Positions 1 through 9,212 of a DNA stretch of 64,000 nt are shown here, in pieces. Location of the stretch: positions 62,001 through 126,000 of the forward strand of contig JAXGQD010000007.1 of assembly GCA_040766665.1 (NCBI GenBank), given 5' to 3'. Position 1 is the first letter of the stretch; every line of letters starts with the position of its first letter. The translations under genes and the position numbers were made by a program. Below the pieces are notes generated by a model. The model was not told the DNA's origin. It saw nothing but the letters and a program-made list of their open reading frames with translations, and ran no database searches. The stretch is from JAXGQD01 sp040766665. Lineage in GTDB: Bacteria > Bacillota > Clostridia > Saccharofermentanales > Fastidiosipilaceae.

Positions 1-146
1 CCGAAATGTTCAAAATAACCAGCCAGCTGCAAACCGGGACGGGTCACATCAGCCACAGTGATCATGATATCGTCCGAATTACCGAAGTCCGTAAGACGTT
101 CCAATTTAAAAGTGTCAATAATCGCAGTCAATTTTACGGCTGACAT
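1..146 (-). CDS. hprK: HPr kinase/phosphorylase, N-terminal part only
   Basis: Only the first 48 or so codons lie in the window; the gene runs off the left edge. The reading begins MSAVKLTAIIDTF and contains TRPGLQLAGYFEHF, which matches the N-terminal domain of HprK (typical RPGLxLxGYF). The start is set by a GGAGGT ribosome binding site at 151-156. HprK phosphorylates HPr on serine and drives carbon catabolite control in Bacillota. The kinase domain with its P-loop is outside the window, so the assignment rests on the N-terminal signature alone. Confidence 0.8.
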   Translation of the reverse strand, partial: MSAVKLTAIIDTFKLERLTDFGNSDDIMITVADVTRPGLQLAGYFEHF

Positions 147-227
147 AGTCACCTCCGCCAAGCAGAATTTCACCTCAGTTTACCATAAACCACCAGGCTT
201 CAGACAGTCAGGCTTAGAAGCTGATAC

Positions 228-271
228 AAAAAAGACTGCCTCCGCAATTCAGTTCTGCATCGGAGACAGTC
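228..271 (-). terminator. Rho-independent terminator after tRNA-Gly
   Basis: An 11-bp stem (234-244 with 261-271, one mismatch) is followed on the minus strand by six T residues at 228-233. It lies just downstream of the tRNA-Gly CCA end and separates it from hprK. Confidence 0.85.
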
Positions 272-273
272 TA

Positions 274-348
274 TGGAGCGGAATACGAGATTCGAACTCG
301 CGACTTTCACCTTGGCAAGGTGACACTCTACCACTGAGTTAATTCCGC
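274..348 (-). tRNA. tRNA-Gly (anticodon GCC)
   Basis: Reading leftward, the acceptor stem GCGGAAT pairs with ATTCCGC and is followed by an encoded CCA at 274-276. The anticodon stem TCACC/GGTGA closes a seven-base loop TTGCCAA, giving anticodon GCC. The T-arm contains GTTCGAATC. Length is 75 nt with CCA. A terminator follows directly. Confidence 0.97.
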
Positions 349-426
349 ATTGTAAAAGCACAAGTCACAGATCAGCTCTGTGACTAGCCGTGATTATAGA
401 AAAATGTCTCAGAACTGTCAAATCGT

Positions 427-1332
427 TCAGCGCCAATATGCTCCTAAATCATCCACATTACCGCCTAAGCGTTTGATCGATGAAAGCGCCTCAGCCAGTA
501 AGGCACGATCCTCCGAGGCTGCCCCGCGCTCGACAAAGGAACGCAATAGCGGCACCGCTCGGCCGTCCCCGTAATCGCCCAAACAAATAATCGGAATGAT
601 TTTTTCGGACATACTTTTAAAAGCGCGGCGCAGCATCTGGTAGCTTTCCTCCTCCGGCTCTGCTTTGGCATTCTCTGTGAGGAAAACCAAGAGATAGTCT
701 ACATTCGGATTCAGAACCTCACGGGTCAACGCTTCGCTGATAAATTCTCGTAGTAGTGGAACAGCGGCCAGTCCGAAATACTGACAAGAGGCTTTAGCTG
801 CTGTAGCTATGCGCTCATGCAATAAATCACTGCCTAGGATGTGTTCGAGAAATTTGGCTAAAAAATTCAAATCCTGCCATTGCCCTAATAATTCGATCGA
901 AACACATTGAATATCTAGTTCTTCCTGCTTTCCCGCTTCCTCTTCTTCCTCCAAATCCAAAGGCAGAGCGAAAGCCCTTGCGATGATGGCGGGGCGCACT
1001 TCTGCGATGTGTTTGCCCAGATGAATTTGGAAGTACTCCGGTAGCAGCGCATCACAGCCTGCAGCGAAAACGTCATAGGCCAAGATCAGTTGCTCTGGTG
1101 TCTCGAGGCTGTCGATAAAAGCAGCCGGACTTCCCTCCAAACCCTCTAGCGGCTTATCAAACCAGCCGGCCATGGCGTTGAGCGACTCACGTTGGAGTTC
1201 TTCGGCAAAATCCGCCCGGTCAAAATCTTCAGGCTCAGCTGCATCACTGAGTATATCGAAAACGTCAGCCAAGGCATTGTTATAAGCGCGGCAAATCAAA
1301 GACGCGGTATCGTGTAGATTGGTTTCTTTCAT
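427..1332 (-). CDS. hypothetical acidic alpha-helical (HEAT-like) protein
   Basis: A 301-residue acidic, probably cytoplasmic protein with no signal peptide or membrane segment. The C-terminal part has helix pairs of the kind seen in HEAT repeats (around AVPLLREFISEAL and RAVPLLRSFVERGA). An acidic run of six residues (LEEEEEAG) sits near residue 133. It lies 15 bp downstream of glgB and is probably co-transcribed with it. I do not recognise the family and assign no function. Confidence 0.7.
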   Translation of the reverse strand: MKETNLHDTASLICRAYNNALADVFDILSDAAEPEDFDRADFAEELQRESLNAMAGWFDKPLEGLEGSPAAFIDSLETPEQLILAYDVFAAGCDALLPEYFQIHLGKHIAEVRPAIIARAFALPLDLEEEEEAGKQEELDIQCVSIELLGQWQDLNFLAKFLEHILGSDLLHERIATAAKASCQYFGLAAVPLLREFISEALTREVLNPNVDYLLVFLTENAKAEPEEESYQMLRRAFKSMSEKIIPIICLGDYGDGRAVPLLRSFVERGAASEDRALLAEALSSIKRLGGNVDDLGAYWR

Positions 1333-1347
1333 GCAATCAAGATCTTT

Positions 1348-3450
1348 CTAAATTGATTCGCCCATGTAGCGCAAATAAATAGCGGAAAGCGGGGGCAAGG
1401 GCATCTCCAGCTCAGGCACAATCTCCGGAATTAGCACCGTTGCATCCTGTATCGTCTTCTCCAGCATTTCGGAACTGAGTGATTCAGGCTCTTTGTCAGC
1501 AAGGCTGATGGCGCCGATTTCGTAAAGACTCCTGATTTCGCTGTAATAGGTTTCCAGTTTGTCGATTAAGTCTTTGCGTGCCGCAGTGAGTTGTTTTTGT
1601 TTCATCTTCAAGCTGCCGTAACGGCGTTCCATCATGGTAAAGGCCGCCGCCGCATCAGGCACGGTGGTGGTCAGGACCCGCCCTTTCGTATCGGCCGCCA
1701 CATAGCCGCTGCCGCCATACCGCGAGTCATCGCTGTTCAGTAAAACTTCATAACGCCCAAATGAGGGCACGGTCAGTTTATATACAGGTAGGGTGGCCGG
1801 GGTCATGTTTAAGATACAGAGTACGTGACCGCCATCGTTGTCATAGCGGGCAAAAGCCAGTACCGAGTTTTGGTAATAGTCTACTTTTTGCCAGGTAAAA
1901 CCGCTCCAACTGTCGTCTCTCTCCCAGAAGGCGGGTAAATCGAGATAGAGATGATTCAGTTCGGCCACAAATGCATGGTGCTGTGCATGCGCTTCAAATT
2001 CCAAAAGGAACCATTCGAGTTGTTCTTTAAAGCGCCACTCAATGTATTGCCCGATTTCATAACCCATGAAGTTTAGCTTGGCGCCCGGATGTGCCATCTG
2101 ATACATCAGCATGAGGCGCAAAGAAGCAAATTGGCGCCACTGGTCCCCAGGCATCTTGTTCAAAAGCGAACGTTTTCCGTGCACAACCTCATCGTGGGAA
2201 AAGGCCAGCACAAAGTTCTCACTGAATGCATAGGTCATCGAGAAGGTAATCTGGTTATGGTGGTCCCGGCGATAGAGATAATCGAGGCTCATGTATTTGA
2301 GCGTGTCGTGCATCCAGCCCATGTTCCATTTGTGGGTAAAAGCTAAACCACCGCTGGAGACCGGATGTGTGATGTAGGGATACGAGGTGGATTCCTCGGC
2401 TATCATCATGACAGCCGGATACTTTTCTTGAATGGCTGTATTCATTTTCTGTAGAAAATCCACCACATCTAAGTTGATGTTACCGCCGTCTTTATTTCGC
2501 ACGAAGTCGTTTCGTCCATAGTCCAAGTAGAGCATGGAGCTGACCGCATCAACTCTCAGGCCATCAATATGGCATTCTTCAATCCAAAACATGGCGCTTG
2601 ACCAAAGGAAAGAGACCACTTCTTTTTTACTATAGTCAAAGACCAAAGTGCCCCATTCCGGGTGCTCGCCAATACGGGAATCGGCATATTCGTAAAGCGG
2701 CTGTCCGTCAAAGCGTGCCAGTCCGAATTCGTCTCTGGGGAAATGCGCCGGAACCCAGTCCATAATGACGCGAATGCCCGCTTGATGTAGCATGTCCACC
2801 AATTGCTTAAATTGAGCCGGTGTGCCGTAACGCGAGGTAATGCTGAAGTAACCTGTCACCTGATAACCCCAGGAGTCGTCTAAAGGATATTCCGACAAGG
2901 GCATGAACTCCACCGCGTTGTAGCCCATCTCCAGGAGATATTCCACCAACTGAGGGGCGATATCCACATAATTCATGACGTTGCCGTCTTCGTAGCGTCG
3001 CCAGGAGCCGAGATGCATCTCATAAATATTAAGCGCAGCCGGAAAACGCGCATTGCCACGCGAATTCATCCAGGCCTCATCAGCCCAAGTATAGTCATCC
3101 ACGTTATAGAGAATCGAAGCTGTACCCGGTCTGGTTTCCTCATGTCTGGCAAAAGGATCTGACTTTAAAACCAACTTGCGGTCCTGCCCTTTGATGGCAT
3201 ATTTATAGCGCTGCCATTGCTTCAGACCCGGAAAAAAGCCGTACCATACGCCCGTTTGCGCGTCCAGTGAGAGGGGCATCCCCTCCACTGCCCAGTCATT
3301 AAAATCACCGCTCAGATTGACCGAAAGCGCATGCGGCGCCCAGACGGTGAAGCGGTATCCTTCAACGCCGTCTCTGGTCTCCGGAAAAGCCCCGAAGAAA
3401 TTGTAGGCTTGGTAGTTTTCACCGGTATTGAAGAGATAAACCGCATCCAT
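1348..3450 (-). CDS. glgB: 1,4-alpha-glucan branching enzyme (GH13)
   Basis: This 700-residue enzyme makes alpha-1,6 branches in glycogen. An N-terminal CBM48-like domain (around YRFTVWAPHALSVNLSGDFNDW) precedes a GH13 barrel. Catalytic motifs are visible: GLRVDAVSSM (nucleophile Asp), IAEESTSYP (acid/base Glu) and FSHDEVVHGK (transition-state Asp). The usual all-beta C-terminal domain follows, and then an unusual tail of about 90 residues rich in Lys, Glu and Leu that looks helical. No other glg genes are in view. The tail could have a regulatory or docking role, but that is inference. Confidence 0.93.
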   Translation of the reverse strand: MDAVYLFNTGENYQAYNFFGAFPETRDGVEGYRFTVWAPHALSVNLSGDFNDWAVEGMPLSLDAQTGVWYGFFPGLKQWQRYKYAIKGQDRKLVLKSDPFARHEETRPGTASILYNVDDYTWADEAWMNSRGNARFPAALNIYEMHLGSWRRYEDGNVMNYVDIAPQLVEYLLEMGYNAVEFMPLSEYPLDDSWGYQVTGYFSITSRYGTPAQFKQLVDMLHQAGIRVIMDWVPAHFPRDEFGLARFDGQPLYEYADSRIGEHPEWGTLVFDYSKKEVVSFLWSSAMFWIEECHIDGLRVDAVSSMLYLDYGRNDFVRNKDGGNINLDVVDFLQKMNTAIQEKYPAVMMIAEESTSYPYITHPVSSGGLAFTHKWNMGWMHDTLKYMSLDYLYRRDHHNQITFSMTYAFSENFVLAFSHDEVVHGKRSLLNKMPGDQWRQFASLRLMLMYQMAHPGAKLNFMGYEIGQYIEWRFKEQLEWFLLEFEAHAQHHAFVAELNHLYLDLPAFWERDDSWSGFTWQKVDYYQNSVLAFARYDNDGGHVLCILNMTPATLPVYKLTVPSFGRYEVLLNSDDSRYGGSGYVAADTKGRVLTTTVPDAAAAFTMMERRYGSLKMKQKQLTAARKDLIDKLETYYSEIRSLYEIGAISLADKEPESLSSEMLEKTIQDATVLIPEIVPELEMPLPPLSAIYLRYMGESI

Positions 3451-3549
3451 AAAATACTCCTTCTCTCGATAAAAGGCGAGCGTTTACTTTCTCTATTATA
3501 CGCGTTTATACAGGCCAATACAGCCTTTTCGTACCGGATATTAAAGCGG

Positions 3550-4623
3550 TTAAATATCCTGTGAATCAGAGTCTTCCGCATACTCAGGTTCAGCACTGTT
3601 TTCTACAATATTAAGTGTTGCGGGCGAGCTCGGTTCAACATCCTCTTCTGTATTTACCACCGTATCTAAGCTTGTCATACCTTCAGAGTCTTCTTCAACA
3701 GTTTCCACCGTTGCGGAGATTTCTTCTGTGATGTCCGAAAAGGCGCTACTTCCTTCCTCTGCTTCGACCACCTCTGTTTCTTGTTTTTCGATGCGGCGAT
3801 CTTTGGCCCAGTGGTAGCCCAAAAAAAGCAATCCGGCCACCACCATCAGGGCGGACAGCAGCATAGAGACACGTATGCTTGAATTACCAAGGTAAAGCGA
3901 ATCCGTGCGAATACTTTCGACAAAGAAGCGTACCGCCCCATAAAGCAGGATATACCAGGCAAAAGTCTCGTACTTCTGTTTTGACTGTTTACGGATACGC
4001 AGCAGTATGGCAAAAATCAAGAGGTTTGCGATAAATTCATAGAAGAAAGTGGGATGCACCGGTAAGTCCGGGTTGAGTTCAGCTTGGCCTAATCCGGCTA
4101 AGTAGCTCCTGGTGCGGTTCGAAATCATGCCCCAGGGTAAGCTCGTATTTGTTCCGAAAGCCTCTTGATTAAAAAAGTTGCCCCAGCGACCGATCGCTTG
4201 CCCCAGAGGAATGTAAACAATTAAGAAATCCACAAAACGGTGGAACTTGATTTTTTTAAATCTGGAGATAATAAAGACCCCCAATACACCGCCGATGACC
4301 CCGCCATAGAATGCCAGTCCGCCTGAGCGTGTATCAAAGATTTTTAGCAGATTGCCCTTAAACATGTCCCATTCAAAGATGACATAGTAAAGTCTGGCGC
4401 AAACGATAGCCAAAGGCACAGCCAGAAGTAAGGAATCAAGTACATCGTCCTGTAGCAAATCAAATTGTTTGCACTGGCGCAGGGCCAGCGTCATGCCCAG
4501 TAGGACAGCTGTTGCAATTAAGAGTCCGTACCAGTATACGGGAAAGCCGAAAATGTTGAAGGCGATGGGGCTGATGTCGAGGTTTTCTATGCCCAGTCCC
4601 GGAAAACTGACGATATAGTTCAT
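3550..4623 (-). CDS. lgt: prolipoprotein diacylglyceryl transferase
   Basis: Lgt is a membrane enzyme that moves diacylglycerol from phosphatidylglycerol to the lipobox cysteine of prolipoproteins. The family motifs GGLAFYGGVIGG, IGRWGNFFNQEAFG and HPTFFYE are present, with about seven hydrophobic segments. At 357 residues it is longer than usual; the last 90 or so residues form a very acidic Glu/Ser/Thr-rich cytoplasmic tail that is not part of the catalytic fold. The start overlaps the stop of the upstream M16 peptidase gene (ATGA), so they are translationally coupled. Confidence 0.95.
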   Translation of the reverse strand: MNYIVSFPGLGIENLDISPIAFNIFGFPVYWYGLLIATAVLLGMTLALRQCKQFDLLQDDVLDSLLLAVPLAIVCARLYYVIFEWDMFKGNLLKIFDTRSGGLAFYGGVIGGVLGVFIISRFKKIKFHRFVDFLIVYIPLGQAIGRWGNFFNQEAFGTNTSLPWGMISNRTRSYLAGLGQAELNPDLPVHPTFFYEFIANLLIFAILLRIRKQSKQKYETFAWYILLYGAVRFFVESIRTDSLYLGNSSIRVSMLLSALMVVAGLLFLGYHWAKDRRIEKQETEVVEAEEGSSAFSDITEEISATVETVEEDSEGMTSLDTVVNTEEDVEPSSPATLNIVENSAEPEYAEDSDSQDI

Positions 4624-5972
4624 GTTGTTTCTCCCTTAGCCGCGACGAGTACCGTGACACGCAGCGCATCGTTTTGCAAAAATGATAAGCTCGCCTTGGC
4701 TTCCGCAATGCTCACCTGGTCAATAATTTTAGCATACTCAGCTAACTCCAGTCCCGCCATATGGGCTTGCACCAAGGTCATACCCAAGCTGTCGACTCCG
4801 TCTATCGCTCTCAGCAAATGCCCCAGGCTGGCTTTCTTCTGAATGGCAAAAATCTCTCCTGGCTCCTGTGCAGAATTCAACTCCGCTCTAAGCAGCTCAA
4901 GGATACGCTCTGCCGCCTCTGCCGGCTGCTCGGTTTCGCAGGAGAGCAGGAAAAAGGCGAAACTGTCTTCACAGAGGTACTGAGCCGTGAAACTATCATT
5001 AATCAGACCTTCTTCATACAGCTTCGTGTAGAGCGAAGAGCCCTCACCGATGATGCTGTCGAGATACAAGGCGGTGGACATGGTTCTTTTACCCAAAGCA
5101 ATCGGATCAAGCGGAGCCTTCGTAAAGGGGTATGGATCTTTGATGCCCAAAATGAAGGAGGGATTTTCGACCGCCAGCTCCAAACGCAGTTCTGCCACCT
5201 CTACCGCTGCGGGTTCTTCGGGATGTCGGTATCTCACAGCTGCTGCCCAGTTCTGAGCGCTTAAGACACGATCCAGTTCACGGAGCAACGTTTTTTGTTC
5301 ATCCTCAGAAAAATCGCCCACCACGACAATCTGCATCTGAGACGGGCTGTAAAAGCGCGCCCAAATCTGTTTCAGTGTCTGCGCATCGATCGTTGCTATG
5401 CTTTCCCGGGTTCCGCCGATGTCGTCTTTTGCCCCGTGCAAAAGATAAAGCTTGTTCATTAAGGAATGGAAGGCAAAAGAATCCGGATCATCCTTGTACA
5501 TATCCAGTTCTGCCCCGATAATGCCTCGTTCCGCTATGACACGGTCTTCTTCCAGGTAGGGATGCAACAAAGCATCCAGGTAAATATGAAAAGCCTCTCC
5601 GAAAGCGGCAGTACCGGAAAAGTAATAGACGGTTTGCACATACGAGGTATAGGCGTTGGCCTGACAGCCGAGAGCGGATAATTTGCCCATCAGTCCACCT
5701 TCATCATCGCGGCTGAAAATACAATGCTCGAGATAATGAGCGCTACCTGCCGGAATAGCCCTGCTTTGCCCCTCTTCATCGATATAATTCTTATAAATCG
5801 AGCCGAAGGGAATGCCGAAGGCTGCAAATTTGCGCACGAAGCCCGGCTTGGGTTGGAGTAAAAGACGCAATCCGCAGCGATGTTGATACTCACCGTAGCT
5901 TAAGCCCGAAAACGGGTCTGTTTTGATGTCTAAGTTAAAGGCGTCATGTTGAACCAATGCTGCTTTGCTCAT
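4620..5972 (-). CDS. M16 family zinc peptidase (catalytic subunit, YmfH-like)
   Basis: A 450-residue insulinase/processing-peptidase family protein. The inverted zinc motif HYLEH (HxxEH) lies in AGSAHYLEHCIF near residue 84, and the third ligand Glu is in GIIGAELDMYKDDP about 75 residues later. These make it the active partner of an M16 pair. The upstream gene encodes a partner without HxxEH, as in the YmfF/YmfH arrangement common in Bacillota. Start and stop overlap neighbours by 1-4 bp, which indicates one operon. Substrate unknown. Confidence 0.88.
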   Translation of the reverse strand: MSKAALVQHDAFNLDIKTDPFSGLSYGEYQHRCGLRLLLQPKPGFVRKFAAFGIPFGSIYKNYIDEEGQSRAIPAGSAHYLEHCIFSRDDEGGLMGKLSALGCQANAYTSYVQTVYYFSGTAAFGEAFHIYLDALLHPYLEEDRVIAERGIIGAELDMYKDDPDSFAFHSLMNKLYLLHGAKDDIGGTRESIATIDAQTLKQIWARFYSPSQMQIVVVGDFSEDEQKTLLRELDRVLSAQNWAAAVRYRHPEEPAAVEVAELRLELAVENPSFILGIKDPYPFTKAPLDPIALGKRTMSTALYLDSIIGEGSSLYTKLYEEGLINDSFTAQYLCEDSFAFFLLSCETEQPAEAAERILELLRAELNSAQEPGEIFAIQKKASLGHLLRAIDGVDSLGMTLVQAHMAGLELAEYAKIIDQVSIAEAKASLSFLQNDALRVTVLVAAKGETT

Positions 5973-8266
5973 TATTCCACCCCCACTTCCGGCTGCACTA
6001 AAGGCAAGAGCTTGTAAACAAAGGCTTCGCGTAATCCTGACGCCATCGTGCTTACATCTTCAGGGCGTACCGTAGCTAAAGCTTCCAAGGCTTCTTTGCT
6101 GTCCTGGGGATGCCCGGCTTCCAGGGCATTCATTTGATAGAGCAACTGGCCGTGAAGGCTATCACTTAAGGCTAAAAGCTTCGACTCCACCATGGCCACC
6201 GAACTCTGGAAATGGCGCTCCGAAAACTTACCCTCGCAAATCGCTTGCAGCTGATTGCGACAGTCCTCGATGGCTTGATCAATCTGACCGCCATTAATAC
6301 CGGCACTAACCATAAGCATGGAGAGGTGACGCAAGACCTGAGAATGGATGCTGTAAGCCAGACCGTGTGTCTCCCTGACCATTTCAAAAAGCAAGGAGTG
6401 TGAATCCGCTCCGTATAGGCTATTCAGTACATTAAGCACGGAACCCTTAATCAGCGGAAAGGGCTCTAAACCACTCCAGTACATCACCAGGCGGGTCTGT
6501 TCGATGTCCTTATATTCACTCGCTTCGCGAGCTTCCTCTAATTTAAGACTGCTGGGTAAGAGCCGCACTTGGGATTCTGCCTCGACTTTGCGGTTTAGAG
6601 TGGCAAAAGCCTCCAACTCATGCAGCAGCACATCGTGATAAGTTGTCGGCAGATTGCCCGCCACATAAACTGCGGCACGCGCTTCACGTAGAAGCTCGAA
6701 CCAGGCTTGCGTCACCTCCTCACGCGTGAGTGTCGGTATCACATCCGGGTCGCCTTTGGGGCTGATGCCTTCACGCAAACCGTCCAGGAGCAAAGAGAAA
6801 CTGCGATCGTAGGCATATTTGGCTTTGTTTTGCATGCGTGATTTGAGTTCAGTCAGAAGGTTATTTTGTTCCGTTAAAAAAAGCGACTCATCGAATAAAC
6901 CATTTGCATCTAAAAGTGGTTTGCGTAGGGCATGAAAAAGCAAGAGCGTCGCATTCTGAAAGGGCGTTTCATCGTGCATGCCCCGTGTGATACCCTCAAC
7001 GGTAAATTCGAAAGCCTGGCGCTCGCCCTCATTATCATTGTATGCATCCAAGCTGGCCCCATATTGCTCATCCTGAGCCAGACTAAAGGCCTGGCGGCCG
7101 GGATATGCGGCGCTGGCTTGCAGCACCATGCGCATGGCCAGTGAACGGGCACTGTTTTTTCTGGAGTCAGCAGGAATACTGAGACAAAAGTGCAAATAGG
7201 CTTGCGTAAAACGCGTCGTTGCCAGGTGGTAATAAGGAATACCACAGGCCTTACCAACAGGCTGCAAGCGTTCCTGCTCGGCCAAATAAGTTCTGGAGTC
7301 ACTGATGTCATCGCGCATCACTTCAACCATTTCCTCCAGTTTGGCAAAATGACTTTCTTCGCGCTGGAATTTCAGAATAAAGACTTCCAATTCCTGATCA
7401 TATAAATCAGCCGACATGTCAAAGAGATAAGTCTCTAACAAAGGCTCTTTTTCGTTGGCGTTAAGGGTGGGGCGCAAGCCAATATTACTGATGGAATTGT
7501 AATAGCGCCGACCGATGCGCGTCCTGCTGGCATAGACACCAAAAGGCAGAACCAACTGTTCCGGGTCCAAACGCATATTACAGGTCGGCATCCCCCAGGT
7601 TCTGGCCAGACCGCGTCCGCGAATCACGGTTCCTACAATTGAGAAGGGATGACCCAGTAAGCGATTGGCTTCCTCGATTCTGCCCTCTTTCAAAAGTGCC
7701 CGGATGCGAGAACTGGATATGGCTTGACCGCCACCCTGCACTTGGGCCACGGCCTCAACCAAGGTGCCGTGCTTTTCAGCCAGGCTTTTGAGCAACTGAC
7801 TGTCCCCTTTGCGCGCTTTGCCGAAGCGAAAATCATCACCCACGACGATGTATTTGATTCTGAGACGCTGACATAAATAATCGACAAAGGTTTCCGGTTC
7901 AAGGGACTGAATGGCTGGCGTAAAGACTTGCTCGAACACAAAATCAATACCTTCATCCAGAATATAAGCCGCCCTGCGCTGTGCGTTTTGGATGCGCGAA
8001 CCGGATCCGGCTGTCCCAATGAGCGAGGCTTTAGGCAGTTCATCGAAGGTATACACTGCAGAGCACAGCTGAGGTTCTTTACAATGCCATAGAAGGCGGT
8101 CCAAAAGGGCACGGTGTCCTTTATGGACGCCGTCAAAGAAGCCCAAGGCAAGGCCAAATGAGGCTTGCTCCGGCAGTTCTTTATTGCCCCACACGGCAAG
8201 TTCCTCGGTACTTTGCGGGATAATGCCCGCTATTTTTTTTAGCTTATCGGGTAAAATAGCTGTCAC
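5972..8266 (-). CDS. ribF: fusion: RibF (riboflavin kinase/FAD synthetase) + inactive M16 peptidase-like protein
   Basis: From a GTG at 8266, just inside the end of truB, this encodes 764 residues. The first 330 or so are a complete RibF: GFFDGVHKGH (residues 42-51) and ISSSRIRALL mark the FMN adenylyltransferase, and RGRGLARTWGMPTCN marks the flavokinase. The rest is an M16 peptidase-like two-domain protein with no HxxEH motif, resembling the YmfF-type non-catalytic partner of the next gene. An ATG at 8344 would overlap truB by 101 bp and adds a stretch not typical of RibF; the GTG has an AAAGGA about 12 bases upstream. Two normally separate genes appear joined. Confidence 0.88.
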   Translation of the reverse strand: MTAILPDKLKKIAGIIPQSTEELAVWGNKELPEQASFGLALGFFDGVHKGHRALLDRLLWHCKEPQLCSAVYTFDELPKASLIGTAGSGSRIQNAQRRAAYILDEGIDFVFEQVFTPAIQSLEPETFVDYLCQRLRIKYIVVGDDFRFGKARKGDSQLLKSLAEKHGTLVEAVAQVQGGGQAISSSRIRALLKEGRIEEANRLLGHPFSIVGTVIRGRGLARTWGMPTCNMRLDPEQLVLPFGVYASRTRIGRRYYNSISNIGLRPTLNANEKEPLLETYLFDMSADLYDQELEVFILKFQREESHFAKLEEMVEVMRDDISDSRTYLAEQERLQPVGKACGIPYYHLATTRFTQAYLHFCLSIPADSRKNSARSLAMRMVLQASAAYPGRQAFSLAQDEQYGASLDAYNDNEGERQAFEFTVEGITRGMHDETPFQNATLLLFHALRKPLLDANGLFDESLFLTEQNNLLTELKSRMQNKAKYAYDRSFSLLLDGLREGISPKGDPDVIPTLTREEVTQAWFELLREARAAVYVAGNLPTTYHDVLLHELEAFATLNRKVEAESQVRLLPSSLKLEEAREASEYKDIEQTRLVMYWSGLEPFPLIKGSVLNVLNSLYGADSHSLLFEMVRETHGLAYSIHSQVLRHLSMLMVSAGINGGQIDQAIEDCRNQLQAICEGKFSERHFQSSVAMVESKLLALSDSLHGQLLYQMNALEAGHPQDSKEALEALATVRPEDVSTMASGLREAFVYKLLPLVQPEVGVE

Positions 8267-9212
8267 GATCGCTAAACATCCTTTCAACAACAAGAATAAA
8301 ACGGCCTTCATCCGTGGGTCGCAGCCTGCAAACACCGGCAACACCCAGTTCCGAAGTCATCAGATATGGTTTAGCTGTTTGTCCGTAGGCTGCCATTTGT
8401 TCCGCATAGTCACTTGCGGGAAGGCTTAAGCCGCAAAGCAGCCTGTCAATATCTGCCAGACTGCATTTTAGCACAGGAAAATCCGTCAGAGCCGCTTCGA
8501 GAGCTAAGAGTGGCGTATCCGTACTCAGTTGCTCCAGAGCAATGGCTTCTTTGACATTGAATGGCCCGACCTCGCTGCGCCGTAACTGTTCAGCATAAGC
8601 CGGGAAGCCCAAACGTTCACCCAAATCAGCACAAAAACTGCGGATGTAAGTCCCTTTACTGCAAGCAATATCCAAGTCCAGATAAAGCGGGGCTTCGGTA
8701 TCTGTAAGCGCATCCACCCCATAGTCGAGGAGCAGAGCATGCTTAATCTGAACGCTACGGGAAGGAATGGCCGGGGCTTCTGCGCCTTGATATGCGTAGT
8801 CGTAGAGCCTTTTGCCTGCTACCTTAACTGCCGAATAAAGCGGAGGGGTCTGCAACAATTCGCCTTCCATCGCACGCAATGCCGCACGTATCACGCCGGC
8901 GTCATTTTTTAATAAGGCATCAAGATCAGCGCCGTTTGGTTTCTTGACTTTCGTTGTCACACCGCTGCCGTCCAAAGTCGTGGTTGATTTACCCAAACGG
9001 CAACGGACCAGATAGCGCTTGTCAAAATCATCCATGTAGCGCACCACGGCGGTCGCCCGTCCAATAGCCATGGGCAAAAGTCCGGAGGCAAAAGGATCTA
9101 AAGTGCCCACGTGTCCGACTTTCTTAACCCCCAAAATGCGCTTGATGCGGCTGCCCACCCAAGTCGAATTCATGTCAGTCGGTTTATCAATTAATAATAG
9201 TCCGGATTTCAT
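8244..9212 (-). CDS. truB: tRNA pseudouridine(55) synthase
   Basis: TruB makes pseudouridine 55 in the T-loop of tRNA. The 322-residue protein starts MKSGLLLIDKPTDMNS and carries the catalytic Asp motif GHVGTLDPFASG and the GTYIRS motif around residue 188. A short C-terminal PUA-like segment follows. It sits in the standard order rbfA-nrnA-truB-ribF and overlaps the upstream stop by 4 bp. Confidence 0.96.
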   Translation of the reverse strand: MKSGLLLIDKPTDMNSTWVGSRIKRILGVKKVGHVGTLDPFASGLLPMAIGRATAVVRYMDDFDKRYLVRCRLGKSTTTLDGSGVTTKVKKPNGADLDALLKNDAGVIRAALRAMEGELLQTPPLYSAVKVAGKRLYDYAYQGAEAPAIPSRSVQIKHALLLDYGVDALTDTEAPLYLDLDIACSKGTYIRSFCADLGERLGFPAYAEQLRRSEVGPFNVKEAIALEQLSTDTPLLALEAALTDFPVLKCSLADIDRLLCGLSLPASDYAEQMAAYGQTAKPYLMTSELGVAGVCRLRPTDEGRFILVVERMFSDRDSYFTR

